From NCBI GenBank assembly GCA_963973915.1, contig CAXBBM010000005.1, positions 124,001-188,000 on the forward strand: DNA of 64,000 bases, read 5' to 3'. Source of the DNA: Polycyclovorans sp002706265. Lineage in GTDB: Bacteria; Pseudomonadota; Gammaproteobacteria; Nevskiales; Nevskiaceae. Made by a program: the position numbers and the translations under genes. The notes under the pieces were generated by a model. The model saw only the letters and a program-made list of their open reading frames with translations, searched no databases and was not told the DNA's origin. Below, in pieces: positions 59,832-64,000 of this stretch (the stretch's first letter is position 1; each line of letters opens with the position of its first letter).

Positions 59832-60917
59832 TTGGCGCCGACGCCCCACCCCATGGCACTCGACGACATCCGCCGTCACGCCCGAACCCTGGGTTTCGCA
59901 GACGTGGGCGTGGCCCATCTTGACCTGGGCGAAGACCTCGCCCACCTCGATGCCTACCTGGAGGCGGGCTTCCACGGCGAGATGGACTACCTGGCCCGCA
60001 ACATCGCGCTGCGCGCCAGCCCTGCCGCCTTGCAGCCCGGAACCCTCAGCGTGCTGTCATTGCGCATGCCGTATCTCAGCGACACGGTCGAGCGCGCCAT
60101 GGACACGCTGCGTGATCCGGAACGCGCCTATGTGTCGCGCTACGCGCTGGGGCGCGACTATCACAAGCGCATGCGCAAGCAGCTCGCAGCCCTGGCCGAA
60201 TGGATGGCAGAGGCGCTGGCACCGCACGGCTACCGGGTGTTCTGCGACAGCGCGCCGTCTCTGGAAAAAGCGCTGGCCCGCAACGCCGGCCTGGGCTGGA
60301 TCGGCAAGAACACCCTGCTGCTCAACCGTGATGCCGGCTCGTTCTTCTTTCTCGGTGAAATTTATACCGATCTCGTCTTGCCCCCGGCCGACACTGACCC
60401 GGTGCCCGCTGAATGCGGGCGCTGCCAGGCCTGCCTGAAAATCTGCCCCACAAACGCCTTTGTCGGGCCCTACCGCCTCGACGCGCGACGCTGCATCTCT
60501 TACCTGACCATTGAGCAACGCGGCAGCATTCCCGAGCCCCTGCGCCGGGCCATCGGCAATCGCATCTTTGGCTGTGACGACTGCCAGCTGGTGTGCCCTT
60601 GGAACCGCTATGCGCAGCGCAGCCAGGCGCCCGACTTTGCGCCGCGACATGGGCTGGACCGGCCTGCCCTGCTTGACCTGTGGGCCTGGACACAGGCCGA
60701 CTGGCACGCCCGAACCGAGGGCATGGCCCTGCGCCGGGCCGGCTGGTCAGGCTGGCGTCGCAATCTCGCGGTGGCCTTGGGCAACGCACCGTTCAGCGAG
60801 CAGGTGCTCAGCGCGCTGGAACAGGGCCGTGAAGGCGCCGATGCGCTGGTGGCCGAACACATCGACTGGGCGATGGACGAGCAGCGTCAAAAAGGGCAGT
60901 CGCGGGCCGCAACCTGA
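59832..60917 (+). CDS. queG: Epoxyqueuosine reductase QueG
   Basis: A cobalamin-dependent iron-sulfur enzyme that makes queuosine from epoxyqueuosine in tRNA. The 361-residue protein has KNTLLLNRDAGSFFFLGEIY and two 4Fe-4S sites, CGRCQACLKICPTNAF and CDDCQLVCPWNRY. A C-terminal HEAT-like region is cut short. TTG 59832 is taken as the start because AGGGAG lies five bases upstream, in the same AGGGAGTCACC string that precedes another gene at 62244; ATG 59853 has no such site. The 3' end overlaps the convergent peptidase gene by 31 bases. Confidence 0.94.
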   Translation: MAPTPHPMALDDIRRHARTLGFADVGVAHLDLGEDLAHLDAYLEAGFHGEMDYLARNIALRASPAALQPGTLSVLSLRMPYLSDTVERAMDTLRDPERAYVSRYALGRDYHKRMRKQLAALAEWMAEALAPHGYRVFCDSAPSLEKALARNAGLGWIGKNTLLLNRDAGSFFFLGEIYTDLVLPPADTDPVPAECGRCQACLKICPTNAFVGPYRLDARRCISYLTIEQRGSIPEPLRRAIGNRIFGCDDCQLVCPWNRYAQRSQAPDFAPRHGLDRPALLDLWAWTQADWHARTEGMALRRAGWSGWRRNLAVALGNAPFSEQVLSALEQGREGADALVAEHIDWAMDEQRQKGQSRAAT

Positions 60918-61849
60918 GTCGACAGGCTGCGCACCCGGTCGCGGGCGCTCAGCATCGCCGGATGACGGGCCTGCGCGGCATCGACCGCCTGCAGCGCATC
61001 GTCGGCCGCATCGAAACAGCCATTCGACGCCAGGATGATCGCAAGATTGTGCGCACCCCCCACCGAGGGCCGCAGCGCCTGGGCGTGGCGGAAGGCCTGC
61101 ACCGCGCCCGCCACATCCTCGTCTGCATAGCGTGCGTTGCCGGCCGCCAACCACGGGGCGGGATGATCGGGCCACCGCCGGGTCGCGGCTTCGGCGGCTA
61201 CTGCGGCGGCGGCCGGCGCGGTGCGTGACCAGACGGCCACGGTCTGCATCCAGTCTTCAAGCGCCGCCCACGGCGGCGGCGCGTCGGGCGGGTGCAGGGT
61301 CACGCCCCAGGTGTCGCTGGCTGCCCAGCTCTTGGCGAAGGCTTTGAACGGCGTCCGCAGCCGGGGCTCGGTGCCCGAGCGCAGCGTGACGTTCTGGCTC
61401 GAGGTGTCGACGCCAACCACCACCGCGTAATGCCAGGCCGGCAACATCTTCAGGCCGATGTTCTGCATCACCAGCACCGGCTGGTCAGCACGCAGCGCCT
61501 CGGCCAGAGCCTCGAAAGCGCCCGGCCCGGTGGGCAACTGCACCGGCACCCGCCCACGCTTGCGCGCGGCGCCGAGCATTTCGGCCTGCAGGCTGCCCTT
61601 GCGGGCGGGAATGTACACCTCGGACACCAGCGCCTCGGGCGCCACCTCCACGCCGCTGGCACCGAGCAGGGTGGCCAGCGCGGCAGGGCCGCATTGATAC
61701 GCGTCCTGCGGAAAAAATGGGGTACGACTGATTTCAGCGGCGCTCTGCGCGGGCGCCACCGGCGGCACCGGGCCCCGCGTGGCGCATCCTGCGGTGGTGA
61801 GCGCCAGCAACAGCGCGCACCACCGCAGATTCAACAATGGAAAGCGCAA
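60887..61849 (-). CDS. PA2778-type C39-like cysteine peptidase lipoprotein with TPR
   Basis: A 320-residue lipoprotein (lipobox ending TTAGC, Cys22). The peptidase-like domain (about 40-205) has the C39 pattern: FFPQDAYQCGPAALATLLGA with the catalytic Cys, and LPAWHYAVVVGVD with the His. TPR-like repeats follow (AAPWLAAGNARYADEDVAGA-like units, about 225-310). It matches the Pseudomonas PA2778 family, which is always encoded beside a PA2779 protein, as here. Substrate is unknown; C39-like enzymes usually cut after double glycine or process peptides. Confidence 0.88.
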   Translation of the reverse strand: MRFPLLNLRWCALLLALTTAGCATRGPVPPVAPAQSAAEISRTPFFPQDAYQCGPAALATLLGASGVEVAPEALVSEVYIPARKGSLQAEMLGAARKRGRVPVQLPTGPGAFEALAEALRADQPVLVMQNIGLKMLPAWHYAVVVGVDTSSQNVTLRSGTEPRLRTPFKAFAKSWAASDTWGVTLHPPDAPPPWAALEDWMQTVAVWSRTAPAAAAVAAEAATRRWPDHPAPWLAAGNARYADEDVAGAVQAFRHAQALRPSVGGAHNLAIILASNGCFDAADDALQAVDAAQARHPAMLSARDRVRSLSTQVAARDCPF

Positions 61850-61859
61850 GGTGACTCGA

Positions 61860-62243
61860 TCAGATCGCGTTGAACACGTTGATCACGCCGACCAGTTCCA
61901 GCACCAACAGCACCACGAAGACAACACCCACGACGGCCAGCGCGCCGGCACCGGCCGGTGCCTGGTCAAGCTCGGCGGCGAAAGCCTGCAGTTCCTGCTC
62001 GGACAACTGCGCCAGACGCATGTCGATGGTGGCGGCATCCACGCCCCACGCGGTCAACTGCTGGGCCACGTCTTCGCGGGCCAGTTTTGCTGAAATGTCG
62101 GCGCGAAGATCCTGCTGCGTGGTTTCAGCCACCAAGGCTTCGGTCGACAGCAAGGTCTCGGCCTGAGCCGGCACGCTCACGACCATGACCCCGGCCAGTG
62201 ACAACCCCAAAAGAACGCGACGAATCAGATATTTAGCTTGCAT
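61860..62243 (-). CDS. PA2779 family small membrane protein
   Basis: A 127-residue protein with an N-terminal signal or anchor (about 1-28) and a helical middle (TTQQDLRADISAKLAREDVA, then WGVDAATIDMRLAQLSEQEL). One C-terminal membrane segment (about 98-122) is followed by INVFNAI. The family is defined only by its partner PA2778 peptidase. The N-terminal start has AGGGAG five bases upstream of ATG 62243. The gap to the next gene is 10 bases, so they form an operon. A role as the peptidase's membrane partner or substrate is an inference. Confidence 0.88.
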   Translation of the reverse strand: MQAKYLIRRVLLGLSLAGVMVVSVPAQAETLLSTEALVAETTQQDLRADISAKLAREDVAQQLTAWGVDAATIDMRLAQLSEQELQAFAAELDQAPAGAGALAVVGVVFVVLLVLELVGVINVFNAI

Positions 62244-62283
62244 GGTGACTCCCTGTGGATAAACTCGCCGCAGCTTACGGCGC

Positions 62284-63921
62284 TCAAGCTTGAGTCTGCC
62301 TGAACCGTTCGACCCAATAAGCGGTCGCGGCGTCCAGGGGCGCGCCATCGGTGCCGGTCGCCAGCGCACGGTCGATGGTCTTGGCGATGGCCTTGCCCAA
62401 TTCGACCCCCCACTGATCGAAGGGCAGCACACCCCACAGCACCGAGAGCACGAAGGTGCGGTGCTCGTAGGCGGCCATCAGGGCGCCGAGGTGAAAAGCA
62501 TCAAGTCTTGGCATCACCAGCAGGCTGCTGGGGCGATTGCCCGGAAAAATGCGATGCGGCGCCATGGCCGCGCGCTGCGCGGCATCGAGGCCCTGTGCCG
62601 TCAGTTCTGACTCGACCGTCGCCGCGCTTTTGCCGAAGCTCAGCGCCGAGCGCTGCGCCAGCGCGTTGGCCAGCAGCAGGCGATGGGAGGCGACATCGGC
62701 GGGGTCGTCAGACACCGGCGCCGCCGCCACGATGAAGTCCACCGGCTGGGCCTGCGGACCCTGATGCAGCATCTGGAAGAACGCGTGCTGCCCGTTGGTG
62801 CCCACGTCACCCCACAGCGGCGGCGTGCTGCTGAGGGCGGCCGTGCCATCGCGACGCACGCCTTTGCCGTTGGACTCCATTTCAAGCTGCTGCAGCCACG
62901 GCACAAAATGAATCAGGCGCTGCAGATAGGGCACGACCACCTGGGTCGGCAGGCCCAGGGCTTCGCGGTTCCACCAGGCCACCAGCGCCATCTGCACCGG
63001 CAGGTTGTCGGCCAGCGGCGCGTCGCGAAAATGCTCATCCATCGCCCAGGCGCCGGCCCGCAAATCGGCGAAGGCCTGCGGGCCCAGCGCGATCATCGCG
63101 CTCAGGCCGACGGCGCTCCAGACCGAATAGCGGCCGCCAACCCAGTCCCAGAAGCCGAAGCATTGTTCACCGGGAATACCGAAGGCCGCGGCCGCATCGA
63201 GATGGGTCGAGACCGCAACGAAATGCTGACCCACCGCCGCGTCGGGCAGGCGCTGGCACAGCCAGTCGCGGGCCAGCCGCGCGTTGGTCATGGTCTCGAC
63301 CGTGGTGAAGGTCTTGCTGGTGATCACGAACAGGGTGCGCGCCGGATCCAGGCCAGCGAGCACGTCGCGCAGCTCAATGGCATCGACATTGGCGACAAAG
63401 TGCGCGCGCACCGCCGCGACCTGCCCTGCCAGGGCCGTCACCACCATTCGCGGCCCCAGGTCGGAGCCGCCGATGCCGATGTTGACCACGTCGGTGATCA
63501 CCTCGCCGGTGTGGCCGCGCCAGGTGCCGCTGCGCACCGCTTCGGCGAAGACGGTCATGGCATCGAGCACGGCGTGTACATCGCCCGAGACCTCGGCGCC
63601 ATCGACCGTGAAGCCCGCATCGCGCGGGGCACGCAGCGCCATGTGGGCCGCGGCGCGGTCTTCGGTGACATTGACGCGGGCGCCGGCAAACAGGCTGCGC
63701 CGGGCCTCGATCAGGCCTTGCTGCTCGGCATGTGCGGTCAGGGCCTGCAGCACGGGGCCATCAACCCGCTGGGTGGCCAGGTCCAGCGTCAGTCCGGCGG
63801 CACTGACCTGCAACCGCGCCGCACGGCCGGGGTCATCGACCAGCACCCGTCGCAGGTCGATGGGGTTTTGCGCACGCTGCGCCAGCGATTCGGGAAGCTG
63901 CGGGGACGGCATGACAGGCAT
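62284..63921 (-). CDS. pgi: Glucose-6-phosphate isomerase
   Basis: Interconverts glucose-6-phosphate and fructose-6-phosphate. The 545-residue protein shows NIGIGGSDLGPRMVVTAL, the phosphate-binding TSKTFTTVETM, signature 1 FWDWVGGRYSVWSAVGLS, the catalytic Glu and His region GTNGQHAFFQMLHQG, and RPSSLLVMPRLDAFHLGAL in place of signature 2's usual lysine context. ATG 63921 is chosen; ATG 63912 is equally possible and a GTG at 63963 would add an unrelated extension. The 79 bases to the window end show nothing else. Confidence 0.95.
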   Translation of the reverse strand: MPVMPSPQLPESLAQRAQNPIDLRRVLVDDPGRAARLQVSAAGLTLDLATQRVDGPVLQALTAHAEQQGLIEARRSLFAGARVNVTEDRAAAHMALRAPRDAGFTVDGAEVSGDVHAVLDAMTVFAEAVRSGTWRGHTGEVITDVVNIGIGGSDLGPRMVVTALAGQVAAVRAHFVANVDAIELRDVLAGLDPARTLFVITSKTFTTVETMTNARLARDWLCQRLPDAAVGQHFVAVSTHLDAAAAFGIPGEQCFGFWDWVGGRYSVWSAVGLSAMIALGPQAFADLRAGAWAMDEHFRDAPLADNLPVQMALVAWWNREALGLPTQVVVPYLQRLIHFVPWLQQLEMESNGKGVRRDGTAALSSTPPLWGDVGTNGQHAFFQMLHQGPQAQPVDFIVAAAPVSDDPADVASHRLLLANALAQRSALSFGKSAATVESELTAQGLDAAQRAAMAPHRIFPGNRPSSLLVMPRLDAFHLGALMAAYEHRTFVLSVLWGVLPFDQWGVELGKAIAKTIDRALATGTDGAPLDAATAYWVERFRQTQA

Positions 63922-64000
63922 AAGGCGATCACCAGGTTCGAATACGGGCACGAGCGTAACCAATTCCCTGGTCCCTGCCCGACCTCGCCGGCGCAGCCCT

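Overview
The window is a gene-dense, high-GC stretch of a gammaproteobacterial chromosome. Several features point that way: the queG/nnr/tsaE/amiC/mutL/miaA/hfq/hflX/hflK/hflC/DUF2065/hisZ/purA order, yqgE-ruvX next to a class A aspartate transcarbamoylase (pyrB plus an inactive pyrC'), a PilJ-type chemoreceptor, the PA2778/PA2779 pair, and a DksA with a reduced zinc finger. The overall mix resembles Xanthomonadales/Nevskiales-like lineages (Solimonadaceae or relatives); this placement is an inference from gene content, not a phylogeny. No insertion sequence, prophage, integrase or CRISPR array was seen. Nearly all genes are housekeeping.

Layout. 1-2.6 kb: edge-truncated redoxin, NYN/LOTUS protein, DUF3096 peptide, GH5 lipoprotein. 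2.7-9.0 kb: one long + strand run of overlapping genes (gshB, apbE, NusG-II protein, Gx transporter, yqgE, ruvX, pyrB, pyrC'). 9.1-11.6 kb: a PilH-like regulator and pilJ without the rest of the Pil-Chp cluster. 12-16.4 kb: pckA with a terminator, FAH-family hydrolase, DUF502 protein, AmpG-like permease. 16.4-18.3 kb: minus-strand acyltransferase, NTF2-like protein and PrcB-like lipoprotein. 18.5-21.5 kb: orphan GspE/PilB ATPase and LuxR-type regulator. 21.7-26.9 kb: tRNA-Arg, tRNA-Thr, coaX-birA-plsY, M61 peptidase, SH3-domain protein.

27.0-29.35 kb is a pocket of gene decay: a frameshifted DUF4197 remnant, an intact HSL-type esterase, an alpha/beta hydrolase lacking its N-terminal half, and a membrane protein interrupted by an in-frame TGA. 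Then come purD, dksA (with a 14-bp perfect palindrome over its putative promoter) and tRNA-Pro with a terminator.

31.9-41.0 kb is the most interesting block: a nine-gene, mostly translationally coupled operon. It encodes two small exported proteins, a large periplasmic TPR protein, two TPR lipoproteins, an ExbB/TolQ-type channel protein, two ExbD-type proteins and a TonB-like protein with an AgmX/PglI-type C-terminal domain. It looks like a complete proton-driven trans-envelope machine of unknown purpose; one of its ExbD proteins has Asn where the proton-carrying Asp is expected.

41-64 kb returns to housekeeping, nearly all on the minus strand: fabI (+), a dicarboxylate/glutamate symporter, ppiD, tRNA-Lys and tRNA-His with a shared terminator, a Sua5/YciO protein, an SDR, purA, hisZ, DUF2065, hflCKX, hfq, miaA, mutL, amiC, tsaE, nnr, then queG (+), the PA2778/PA2779-type pair and pgi. 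Strong hairpins without U-tracts recur at gene ends, often swallowing the stop codon.
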